From: an uncultured Bacteroidales bacterium
GTDB lineage: Bacteria > Bacteroidota > Bacteroidia > Bacteroidales > UBA932
Assembly (NCBI GenBank): GCA_946408295.1
Contig: CAMJRT010000063.1
Coordinates: 1 to 6,819 of the forward strand
Direction of reading: 5' to 3'
Length of the DNA stretch: 6,819 bases
In this document: one piece after another, positions 1 through 5,552 of the stretch
Layout of the letters: each line of letters opens with the position of its first letter
Numbering within the stretch: position 1 is the stretch's first letter
Notes under the pieces: model-generated
What the model was told of the DNA's origin: nothing
Seen by the model: the letters and a program-made list of their open reading frames with translations, nothing else
Database searches by the model: none
Made by a program: the position numbers and the translations under genes

Positions 1-1
1 A

Positions 2-433
2 GGCTGGCATTACCGCCCGGGCATTATGCAAACGATGTCCTTCGGCTCCTACAACAAGCCTTTCAAGAATGAGGGCTGGAAATCCGCCTGGGTATGCTCC
101 GATCCCGACATTCTCAAGGCGTATCACAGCGATCCCCTGTGCCAGTATGTCTTCACCGCCGACGGTTTTCTCAACCTGCTCCTGCTGATGAAAGACTGCT
201 ACAGCCATCCCGGCAAGACAGACCATCCGGGGCTTCCCGTCCACTTCATCTCCGGTGAACTGGACCCCTGCCGCATCGATGACAAGGCGCTTGCCAAAGC
301 CGTCCGGATGATGCAAGCGCGCGGCTATCAAGAGGTCAGCCTCAAACTCTATCCCGGTATGCGTCACGAAATCCACAACGAGACCCGCCACGACATCGTC
401 TGGAACGACATTCTATCCTACCTCGCCCGATAG
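2..433 (+). CDS. Alpha/beta hydrolase (serine aminopeptidase S33 / Hydrolase_4 type), C-terminal part
   Basis: The reading frame is open from the left edge (first full codon at base 2) to TAG at 431-433. The gene therefore starts outside the window and about 143 C-terminal residues are seen. An internal ATG at 26 is unlikely to be the start, because the codons before it continue the same protein (GWHYRPGI). The pattern fits the lysophospholipase / monoglyceride-lipase-like Hydrolase_4 family: an NKPF segment, then AYHSDPLCQYVFT, then SGELDPC with the triad acid Asp (codon 263-265), then LYPGMRHEIHNE with the triad His (codon 365-367). The nucleophile Ser (GxSxG) would lie upstream and is not visible. 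By family it should hydrolyse ester bonds of lipids or small esters; the substrate is unknown. The product is probably cytoplasmic, but the N-terminus is missing. The gene converges on the SprT-like gene with a 24-base gap and no clear terminator hairpin. Confidence 0.88.
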   Translation, partial: GWHYRPGIMQTMSFGSYNKPFKNEGWKSAWVCSDPDILKAYHSDPLCQYVFTADGFLNLLLLMKDCYSHPGKTDHPGLPVHFISGELDPCRIDDKALAKAVRMMQARGYQEVSLKLYPGMRHEIHNETRHDIVWNDILSYLAR

Positions 434-457
434 ATTTTACCAGTATTGTCAGAAACG

Positions 458-994
458 CTAAATCCCTTGGAGATTGCGTAAATCTTGCGGCGTAACATCA
501 TCGCCTCCGCAACGCTGGATATGATAGTCGGTCCGCTCGTTCACGTATTTGGCCCATTTCTTCCACTGCCCCGTATGGCACAATCCGCCCGGAACCGTAT
601 GAATGAGTTCGTGGATAAGCGTGTTGCGCAAATTCTTCTCAGAATTGTTCAGCGTCCACCCGGGGATTTGTATGTAAAAATCATATTGGTATTTTGACCG
701 CTTTCCCGACATTTTCCTTGGGCAGCACCTTCCAAAGTAAGAATGCGAACTCGTCAGCCCCACGGTCGGACAAATCGAATCAGAAATCGGTACATTCAAC
801 CCCCTCATAAGGGCGATGCTTTCCGCAAACATCCGGTTGATCCGTTCATCCGTCTTCGGGCCTGTCCAGCGCTTATAAACCGGCGGCGTCCACTTGGTAA
901 CATCCTCCGGCTTCACCTTCAATCTCTCCCCAAACAACAATGGCGCACAGACCACCAGGAAAACAACTAATACGAGTAGAATCTTAAGTAGCAT
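458..994 (-). CDS. Membrane-anchored SprT-like zinc metallopeptidase
   Basis: I chose the ATG at 994-992, giving 178 residues. The frame stays open upstream to a TTG at 1063, but that extension overlaps another likely small gene. From this ATG the protein opens with a hydrophobic segment (residues 2-20, KILLVLVVFLVV...), which is a signal anchor or uncleaved signal peptide. The rest fits the SprT-like domain: GRCCPRK, then a beta-strand region (YDFYIQIPGW), then NTLIHELIHTV with the HExxH zinc site and a third His in GGLCHTGQWKKWAKYVN, then YHIQRCGG. HELIH plus the downstream H-x(2)-W-K pattern is typical of SprT/Spartan-like peptidases, most of which are cytoplasmic. An N-terminal membrane segment suggests this one acts outside the inner membrane. 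The substrate is unknown. It is probably the last gene of a short minus-strand operon, 4 bases after the small hydrophobic ORF. The stop is TAG. Confidence 0.8.
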   Translation of the reverse strand: MLLKILLVLVVFLVVCAPLLFGERLKVKPEDVTKWTPPVYKRWTGPKTDERINRMFAESIALMRGLNVPISDSICPTVGLTSSHSYFGRCCPRKMSGKRSKYQYDFYIQIPGWTLNNSEKNLRNTLIHELIHTVPGGLCHTGQWKKWAKYVNERTDYHIQRCGGDDVTPQDLRNLQGI

Positions 995-998
995 ATCT

Positions 999-1115
999 TT
1001 ATTCACAAAAAATGGCAGAAAACAATCGTAGAAGGAGTATGATTCCGCTCCCCCAATAGCCAATAATTCCCCCTATGACGGCTACTACCAAAATGACAAC
1101 AATCCAAGTAGGCAT
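999..1115 (-). CDS. Small hydrophobic protein (38 residues), probably a single-pass membrane protein
   Basis: This short frame runs from ATG at 1115-1113 to TAA at 1001-999. It starts MPTWIVVILVVAVIGG, continues IIGYWGSG, then IILLLRLFSAIFCE. Almost the whole chain is apolar, so one long or two short membrane segments are likely. The stop lies only 4 bases before the ATG of the SprT-like gene (TAA-AGAT-ATG), the spacing of a translationally coupled pair. No strong ribosome site is seen, which is common in Bacteroidota. I do not recognise a family. The coupling and composition suggest a partner or membrane accessory of the peptidase, but this is inference and the ORF could be spurious. A + strand frame across 1075-1257 is a weaker alternative because it runs into the IS end. 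Confidence 0.42.
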   Translation of the reverse strand: MPTWIVVILVVAVIGGIIGYWGSGIILLLRLFSAIFCE

Positions 1116-1131
1116 AACATTAAAGGCCGAA

Positions 1132-1215
1132 TCAATTGCCGACTATAGCCCTATCCCGAAAGATTTTCTTAAAGTCAACGCCATCCTCGCCTCTGAAAGT
1201 CACGACAAGGTCAAT
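1132..1215 (-). pseudogene. Possible C-terminal remnant of an unknown gene, truncated by the IS3 end
   Basis: The minus strand from the IS boundary reads IDLVVTFRGEDGVDFKK followed by IFRDRAIVGN and a TGA at 1134-1132. This is about 27 codons with a protein-like mix of residues and no start codon before the IS end. It lies in the same direction as the small hydrophobic ORF (17 bases further on) and the SprT-like gene, so it may be the tail of the preceding operon gene, cut by the IS insertion. It is too short to assign a family. The call rests on composition and context only. Confidence 0.3.
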
Positions 1216-1566
1216 ATAGTGGCCCCCTCTGGTTGGACAGGGTTAAGCCCTTGTTAAGTCAATCTCTCCTCGGAGCAGAACCCTCCCGATAGGTGGTGCT
1301 CTGCGTCCTGGACGATATCACGAAGGTAGTGATTCTTTTTGACATTGCCAAATCTTCCCTTCCTATGCAACCATCGCATAGACCTGGGCCGGGATCTTGT
1401 GCCCGATGCCCTGGTGGTAGCGCCTATTGTTGTAATAGTCAATGAAGCCCGCGATTCCGCGCCGCAACGCGGCTACGTTATCCTCTGGGTTCAAGTAGAT
1501 ATACTCCCGCTTGATGGTCCTCCAAAAGCGATCTATCCAGATATTATCCAGGCACCTGGCCCGGCA
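1215..1566 (-). mobile_element. IS3-family element, right-end remnant
   Basis: The remnant holds the last 60-odd codons of an IS3-type transposase (1363 to about 1566) and about 147 bases of non-coding end. The outer end is probably within 1215-1250. There the + strand reads TATAGTGGCCCCCTCTGG and then TTGGACAGGGTTAAG, which resembles the ends of many IS3-group elements. The exact terminal base and any target duplication cannot be fixed from one end. A hairpin-capable stretch lies inside (GAGCA at 1273-1277 pairs with TGCTC at 1297-1301, with CC/GG pairs within). The other end, orfA and the first part of orfB are absent. At about 1566 the sequence changes to AT-rich DNA leading into the ATPase 1 promoter, so the element was truncated there and cannot transpose by itself. 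Confidence 0.68.
1363..1566 (-). pseudogene. IS3-family transposase (OrfB, DDE integrase core), C-terminal fragment
   Basis: The fragment reads RCLDNIWIDRFWRTIKREY, then IYLNPEDNVAALRRGIAGF, then IDYYNNRRYHQGIGHKIPAQ, ending YAMVA and TAG at 1365-1363. This is the end of the rve integrase core of IS3/IS150-like OrfB proteins; 'YYNNRRYHQGI' and 'FWRTIKREYIYL' are diagnostic. The usual catalytic Glu in 'xIERFWR' is Asp here (codon 1533-1531), which would be a further defect unless this subgroup tolerates it. The first two catalytic Asp residues are missing. Upstream codons (from about 1567, TFSIFKSV) no longer resemble the family, which places the breakpoint near 1566. The frame has a GTG at 1569 but no proper start, so it is not expressed as a working enzyme. 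Confidence 0.85.
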
Positions 1567-1598
1567 CACACTCTTGAAGATAGAAAATGTGAAAATTT

Positions 1599-1630
1599 TT
1601 TCAATCTTTTAGATGAAATAACTATCTTTG
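1599..1630 (+). promoter_or_regulatory. Bacteroidota-type promoter of ATPase 1, with an overlapping imperfect palindrome
   Basis: TATCTTTG at 1623-1630 matches the -7 consensus TAnnTTTG and is followed by C. The -33 position holds only a T-run (TTTTTTC), a weak match to TTTG. An imperfect inverted repeat, TTTCAATCT (1599-1607) and AGATGAAA (1611-1618), lies between the two elements and could be an operator. The start codon is about 44 bases after the -7 box. No triple direct repeat is seen here, unlike ATPases 2 and 3; the IS remnant ends about 33 bases upstream. Confidence 0.55.
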
Positions 1631-1673
1631 CAATGGCCATTAAGTTAATGTGCATTTAATTAATGAGGATAAG

Positions 1674-2990
1674 ATGAAATTCTACGACAGGGAAAAAGAA
1701 ATGGAAGTTCTTCAAGCAAATTGGGAACAAACTACGGAGCGTGGTCGCTTGACAGTGCTGGTGGGCCGCAGGCGCATCGGAAAAACCACTATGTTGATCA
1801 AGAGCGCCGAAGAGCGTTCTCATCCCTTGCTATATCTATATGTCTCAAAAGATAACGAGAAAGTCCTAACCGGAAAATTTCAAGAAGCAGCGCAACAAGC
1901 ATTAAGCTTGCAGATTTTCGGAAAGATGGAGACTTTCGAGCAGTTTTTTGAGCAAATAATGATATACGGATGCGAGAATCATTTCACGCTTATATTCGAT
2001 GAATTTCAAAACTTCTTGAAGATTAACCCGGCCATCCCCAGCCACATTCAAAACATTTGGGACCGTTATCACGAACACGCCAAGGTGGATCTGGTTGCCT
2101 GCGGCAGCATCTACAATATGATGCACAAAATATTTGACAACGAAGATGAGCCATTGTACGGTCGTCAGGACTGTCGTCTGAGCATGCTCCCGTTCCGTAT
2201 CAGCGTATTGAAGCAGATTCTTTATGAACACAACCCCAAGTACACCGCCGAAGATTTGCTCTGTTTGTATATGCTAACTGGTGGCGTAGCCAAATATGTT
2301 GCCTGGCTGATGGATGCAAAGGCTACTACGAAAGGGGCAATGCTCCGATGGGCAACACAGACATGTTCGCCGTTCCTTACAGAAGGCACAGAACTCATCA
2401 TGTCGGAATTTGGGAAAGACTACACCAACTATTTGAGCATTCTTCAAATGATTGCGTCCGGCATGAACACACAGAGCGAAATCGACGGAGCGCTGGGAAA
2501 GAACACCGGTGCATTTCTGGAGAATCTGGAGAGAGATTACAGTTATATCCAGCGGAAACAGCCCATGTTCAGCAAGCCCAATGGAAGGAACGCCCGCTGG
2601 CATCTGGAAGATTGTTTCCTTCGATTCTGGTTCCGCTTCATCCTGCGCAACCAGTCGATTGTCGAAAGAGAGCGAAACGACATATTGCTGGAAATCATAG
2701 AAAAGGACTATGAAATATACTCCGGCCTGGTGCTTGAGCAATATTTCCGCCAAAAATGGATGGAAGAAGAACGAGTGACTTCCGTAGGATACTATTGGGA
2801 CAAGAAAGGCCTGAATGAGATTGATATGATTGCCTTGAACGACATCGATAAAACCGCCGTCGTCGCTGAAATCAAACGTCAACGCAAGAAATTCAGCCCG
2901 AACGAATTAGCCGCCAAGACAGCCACAATCGGAAAAGAATTGGCAAAATACGGCATCAAACAAATCGGGCTGTCAATGGAAGATATGTGA
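1674..2990 (+). CDS. ATPase 1: ATPase_2/DUF234-type P-loop ATPase with C-terminal PD-(D/E)xK-like domain
   Basis: I chose ATG 1674 (438 residues) because GAGGATAAG lies just before it; a GTG at 1650 would add 8 residues. MKFYDREKEMEVL is the typical opening of this archaeal-type ATPase family. Walker A is GRRRIGKT (residues 31-38) and Walker B is LIFDEF (Asp109, Glu110). CGSIYNMM (near residue 145) fits the sensor region and PLYGRQDCRLSMLPF the family's following segment. A winged-helix-like part lies around residues 255-300 (QSEIDGALGKN...). The C-terminal DUF234-like region has EIDMIAL (Glu382, Asp384) and AEIKRQ (Glu399, Lys401), the D...ExK signature of restriction-type nucleases. The end, QIGLSMEDM, is the usual family end, so the gene looks intact. 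Cellular function in this family is not established; ATP-driven DNA handling or defence-like nuclease action is inference. The protein should be cytoplasmic. It stands alone behind its own promoter. Confidence 0.87.
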   Translation: MKFYDREKEMEVLQANWEQTTERGRLTVLVGRRRIGKTTMLIKSAEERSHPLLYLYVSKDNEKVLTGKFQEAAQQALSLQIFGKMETFEQFFEQIMIYGCENHFTLIFDEFQNFLKINPAIPSHIQNIWDRYHEHAKVDLVACGSIYNMMHKIFDNEDEPLYGRQDCRLSMLPFRISVLKQILYEHNPKYTAEDLLCLYMLTGGVAKYVAWLMDAKATTKGAMLRWATQTCSPFLTEGTELIMSEFGKDYTNYLSILQMIASGMNTQSEIDGALGKNTGAFLENLERDYSYIQRKQPMFSKPNGRNARWHLEDCFLRFWFRFILRNQSIVERERNDILLEIIEKDYEIYSGLVLEQYFRQKWMEEERVTSVGYYWDKKGLNEIDMIALNDIDKTAVVAEIKRQRKKFSPNELAAKTATIGKELAKYGIKQIGLSMEDM

Positions 2991-2998
2991 ACAACTAC

Positions 2999-3067
2999 AA
3001 ATTCGGCCAACTGTCGCGTCAAAATTCGGCCAACTGTCGTGCCAAAATTCGGCCAACTGTCGCGTTA
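2999..3067 (+). repeat. Three tandem 23-bp direct repeats upstream of ATPase 2
   Basis: The 18 bases AAATTCGGCCAACTGTCG occur identically at 2999-3016, 3022-3039 and 3045-3062. Each is followed by a variable 5-base piece (CGTCA, TGCCA, CGTTA), giving an exact 23-bp period. A fourth unit begins (AAATTCAC at 3068) and diverges at once. The array starts 9 bases after the stop of ATPase 1 and ends 40 bases before the -7 box of ATPase 2. The period is not a multiple of three and no coding frame uses it, so a protein-binding or recombination role is more likely than a coding repeat. It is too short and too tightly packed to be a CRISPR array. Confidence 0.93.
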
Positions 3068-3083
3068 AAATTCACAAAATTTC

Positions 3084-3114
3084 TTGATTTTCAGAGAAAA
3101 TTATACTATTTTTG
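3084..3114 (+). promoter_or_regulatory. Bacteroidota-type promoter of ATPase 2
   Basis: TTG at 3084-3086 (-33 region) and TATTTTTG at 3107-3114 (-7, consensus TAnnTTTG) are separated by 20 bases, the expected spacing for the Bacteroidota primary sigma factor. Transcription would start near 3120, leaving a short leader before ATG 3138. The downstream GCCCCTGAAA resembles the GCCACTGAAA after the ATPase 3 promoter, so the two promoters appear related beyond the core boxes. Confidence 0.7.
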
Positions 3115-3137
3115 CCCCTGAAAAAATAATCGCAAAA

Positions 3138-4441
3138 ATGAAGGAATACAAACGACGCATTGCCGATCAGTTACTTACAGACAAACTGGAATCTTCCGGC
3201 GCTGTTTTGATTGAAGGACCAAAGTTCTGCGGAAAGACGACTCTTGCCAAGCGTCAGGCCCGAAGCGTACTCTCAATGGCAAACCCGGATACGCTCGGAC
3301 AAAATCTTGCCCTCGCGCGTACAAACATCGCCAAATTACTCGAAGGAGAAACGCCAAGATTAATCGACGAATGGCAGATTGCGCCGCAATTTTGGGACGC
3401 CGTCAGGAATGAGGTAGACAATAGAGAAAATGATGGACAATTTATGCTTACTGGTTCTGCAGTTCCTCCCCGCCCAAAGAAAGACAAAAATGGTAACATT
3501 ATTGAAGAGGAACAGATTCATCACACTGGCACAGGACGCATTTCACGCCTAAAACTCCGCACGATGTCCCTGTGGGAATCAGAAGATTCAACGGGAGAAG
3601 TAAGTCTTGGACAGCTTTTTGTCAATTCTGAAAAAATTGACGGGCGCAGCCATATCGATTTGGACAAATTGGCCTATCTCACTTGTCGAGGCGGTTGGCC
3701 CAAAGCCGTCTTAAAAACCACTCCGAAAGCCGCTCTCGCTCAGGCAATCAATTACTATGATTCTGTCGTAAGCAGTGTGTTGACGACATTGAAAGGGATG
3801 AGGAACTCGCCAAACGCATTATGCGTTCTTACGCCCGGAATCAAGGGAGCCAGGCAACAGTAGGCACCATTTTAGCGGACATCAAGAACAACGGAGAAGA
3901 GAAGATGTCAGATACCACCGTGTACGATTACATAAAGGCATTAAAGGAAATCTTTGTCATTGAGGATTCCACGGCATGGAATCCCAACCTCAGAAGCAAG
4001 ACTGCCATCCGGTCGTCCGACACTCGCTATTTTACTGATCCCTCCATTGCAACAGCCGCGCTTGGTCTAGGTCCCAATGACCTCATCAACGATATGGAGA
4101 CATTCGGACTAATATTTGAGTCTTTGGCAATCAGGGATTTACGCGTTTATACAGACGCCCTTGACGGGAAAGTGTATCATTATCGAGACAAAAACAATCT
4201 TGAGTGTGATGCTGTCGTTCATCTTAGGAATGGTTCTTATGGTCTCGTTGAAATCAAGATTGGAGGCGAGCATCTCGTCAATGAAGGCGTTGGAAATCTG
4301 AAAATTCTGGCGAACAAAATCGACACAACGAAGATGAAAAAACCCTCATTCTTGATGGTCTTGACGGGAATAGGAGATTATGCTTACAAAAGGCTGGAAG
4401 ATGGAGTGCTTGTTGTTCCCATAGGCTGCCTAAAAGATTAA
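3138..4441 (+). pseudogene. ATPase 2: AAA ATPase with DUF4143 C-terminal domain, interrupted by a single-base frameshift
   Basis: The first frame runs from ATG 3138 and drifts into a spurious tail ending in TAG at 3861-3863. The family sequence resumes in another frame at about 3779 and continues to TAA at 4439-4441. Walker A is GPKFCGKT (residues 27-34) and Walker B is RLIDEWQ (Asp77, Glu78). GQFMLTGSAVPP, HTGTGRI and LRTMSLWES are hallmark segments of the DUF4143 ATPases. After the break come RSYARNQGSQ, a winged-helix-like stretch (TVYDYIKALKEIFVIED), RYFTDPSIA, and a nuclease-like end with ECDAVV and LVEIKIGG (D...ExK). Restoring one A near 3777 (GTGTT back to GATGTT) joins the frames as SSDVDDIERDEE and gives a 434-residue protein of normal family length. 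I chose ATG 3138 because it follows the promoter closely; in-frame codons further upstream lie in the promoter. It is either a true pseudogene or a sequencing error. Confidence 0.85.
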
Positions 4442-4537
4442 CAAAATTGAGGGAAAATATCAAGTCAAGCGAACAAGTCGTCAGCGTTCATTCTTTCTTT
4501 TTCGGGCCTTTCTTTTTTCTTGGCTTGTAACTGGATA
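4442..4537. other. Convergent intergenic spacer
   Basis: This stretch lies between the 3' ends of ATPase 2 (+) and the lipoprotein pseudogene (-). It is rich in T-runs on the + strand (about 4490-4520), but the only stem is about 3 bp (GCC/GGC flanking a T-rich loop), too weak to call a terminator. A tiny minus-strand frame, 4541-4488, crosses it and is discussed under findings. Confidence 0.5.
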
Positions 4538-5404
4538 TCATTTCAATTCAGAAATCTCCTTCTTTTCTTTGACAATACGCTTTTTAATACTTTCAAGTTC
4601 TTCGGGCTCGTAGTCGTCTTTATTCTCATCCAGGTACCGTTCGAACTCCTCCCATAACCCTAGCGCGCTCTTCGGGTCATCTACCGCGACATATAGCCGG
4701 GCACCATATTTAGTACCGCAGAAATTGGCACTAATAGCACTTCCGGTAGCCCTATAGACCACCGAAATAAAATCGTCAGATAATTTCAACGCCTCTTCAA
4801 TTTCCCCTGATACGGCAAGAGCAAGGCCGAGGTCGTTAAGCACATAGGGCTACGCTTCCGGCACATAAGATTCCCCTCTTGGATTCATCGCAATGGTAGC
4901 CTCTTCCATCACCTTTTCAAAACGCAAGATATCAATATACTGCTCAATGGCAAAAGCGTCACCCTTGAACTCTCGCATTAAGGGAAGCAGGACTTCAGAA
5001 TCAAATCTATACCGACAAGAGGAGTGCTTCAGGAACAAGAGGAAATCACCGACGTTTTTGCCGCCATCCCCTTCTTTGTCAGCAAAGTAAAAATCCAACG
5101 CCTTCTCATACTGGTCGGCATCAATCAGTCTCTTGAATGCTGCCCAGGTTAATTTTGAAGCATCATAGGCTTTTTGTTGGACGGCTGGTTCCGATGCCTC
5201 AATCGGGCCCAATTCCGGCTCCCCTTCGTTGTACTGGTTCGCAAAATCCGCCACCAATGTATCGACCGATTTATCGTAGGTCGAATCCATCGGATCCCAA
5301 CCATACATAGATGTTACCGCAGAGTCAAGAAACGCTACGGTGCGTTTTACATCCTTCAATGATTCCGGGATCTTGTTTTTAGTCTTGCACGAAATAATGG
5401 GAAA
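4538..5404 (-). pseudogene. Lipoprotein-like gene of unknown function, 5'-truncated and with an in-frame TAG
   Basis: One minus-strand frame encodes about 280 residues, from FPIISC near 5404 to a TGA at 4540-4538, with one in-frame TAG at 4852-4850. The start IISC-KTKNKIPESLKDV looks like a lipobox (I-I-S-C) with the mature end of a Bacteroidota lipoprotein. The hydrophobic signal core that should precede it is replaced by polar residues (REKKQAELYR), and no ATG or GTG occurs before the upstream stop at 5440-5438. The segment before the TAG ends GESYVPEA; after it the same frame continues PYVLNDLGLALAVSGEIEEA. The chain looks helical and TPR-like (for example QYEKALDFYFADKEG and SALGLWEEFERYLDE), with an acidic, Lys-rich end. 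I do not recognise the family. If intact it would sit on a membrane facing the periplasm or surface. A downstream GTG (4843) or a TTG (5359) could in principle restart translation, but both lie inside the conserved frame. Confidence 0.66.
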
Positions 5405-5428
5405 GCGGTACAGTTCAGCCTGCTTTTT

Positions 5429-5508
5429 CTCTCGGTTTTATCATTTCCTTGTTCGATATTCCTCTCGGTTTTATCGGAATAGTATGGATTTTTCCTCTCG
5501 GTTTTATC
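5429..5508 (+). repeat. Three direct repeats with exact 33-bp period upstream of ATPase 3
   Basis: CTCTCGGTTTTATC occurs identically at 5429-5442, 5462-5475 and 5495-5508. Starts are exactly 33 bases apart and the 19-base spacers are unrelated. Two T residues at matching positions before each copy extend the match slightly. The third copy ends 10 bases before the -7 box of ATPase 3 and so covers the expected -33 region, a typical position for a regulator site. On the minus strand the repeats spell DKTER every 11 residues, but only in a short frame with no good start, so a coding role is unlikely. Confidence 0.93.
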
Positions 5509-5517
5509 AAAAATAAC

Positions 5518-5525
5518 TATATTTG
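5518..5525 (+). promoter_or_regulatory. -7 element of the ATPase 3 promoter
   Basis: TATATTTG matches TAnnTTTG and is followed by C, within AAATAACTATATTTGCC. The same context (AAATAACTATCTTTGC) precedes ATPase 1, and a close version precedes ATPase 2. No TTTG is seen at the -33 position, which is occupied by the third direct repeat. Transcription would start near 5531, about 22 bases before the ATG at 5553. Confidence 0.65.
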
Positions 5526-5552
5526 CCACTGAAACCACAAAATCGTAAGAGT

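Noticed and set aside
1075..1257. + strand frame of 60 codons between the SprT-like gene and the IS remnant
   Set aside because: It runs through the probable IS end, has no recognisable family, and lies antisense to a more convincing minus-strand operon.
2274..2882. Long minus-strand frame (202 codons) inside ATPase 1
   Set aside because: It is fully antisense to a gene with clear Walker and nuclease-like motifs, and its translation shows no family features.
2999..3067. Possible CRISPR array (three repeats)
   Set aside because: The repeats are 18-23 bp with only 5-base spacers and there are no cas genes; the array sits directly before a promoter.
3821..4441. The downstream half of ATPase 2 as a separate gene with its own ATG
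   Set aside because: Family sequence in that frame begins well before the ATG (from about 3779) and joins the upstream half after a one-base correction, so it is one broken gene.
4500..4530. Rho-independent terminator between ATPase 2 and the lipoprotein pseudogene
   Set aside because: There are T-runs, but the only stem found is about 3 bp.
5429..5508. Possible mini-CRISPR (14-bp repeats with 19-base spacers)
   Set aside because: The repeats and spacers are too short, the last copy overlaps a promoter, and no cas genes are present.
5356..5538. Minus-strand frame with DKTERK peptide repeats
   Set aside because: The DKTER pattern is a by-product of the 33-bp DNA period, which is a multiple of three. 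The frame overlaps the promoter of ATPase 3 and the lipoprotein frame, and its remaining residues look non-coding.
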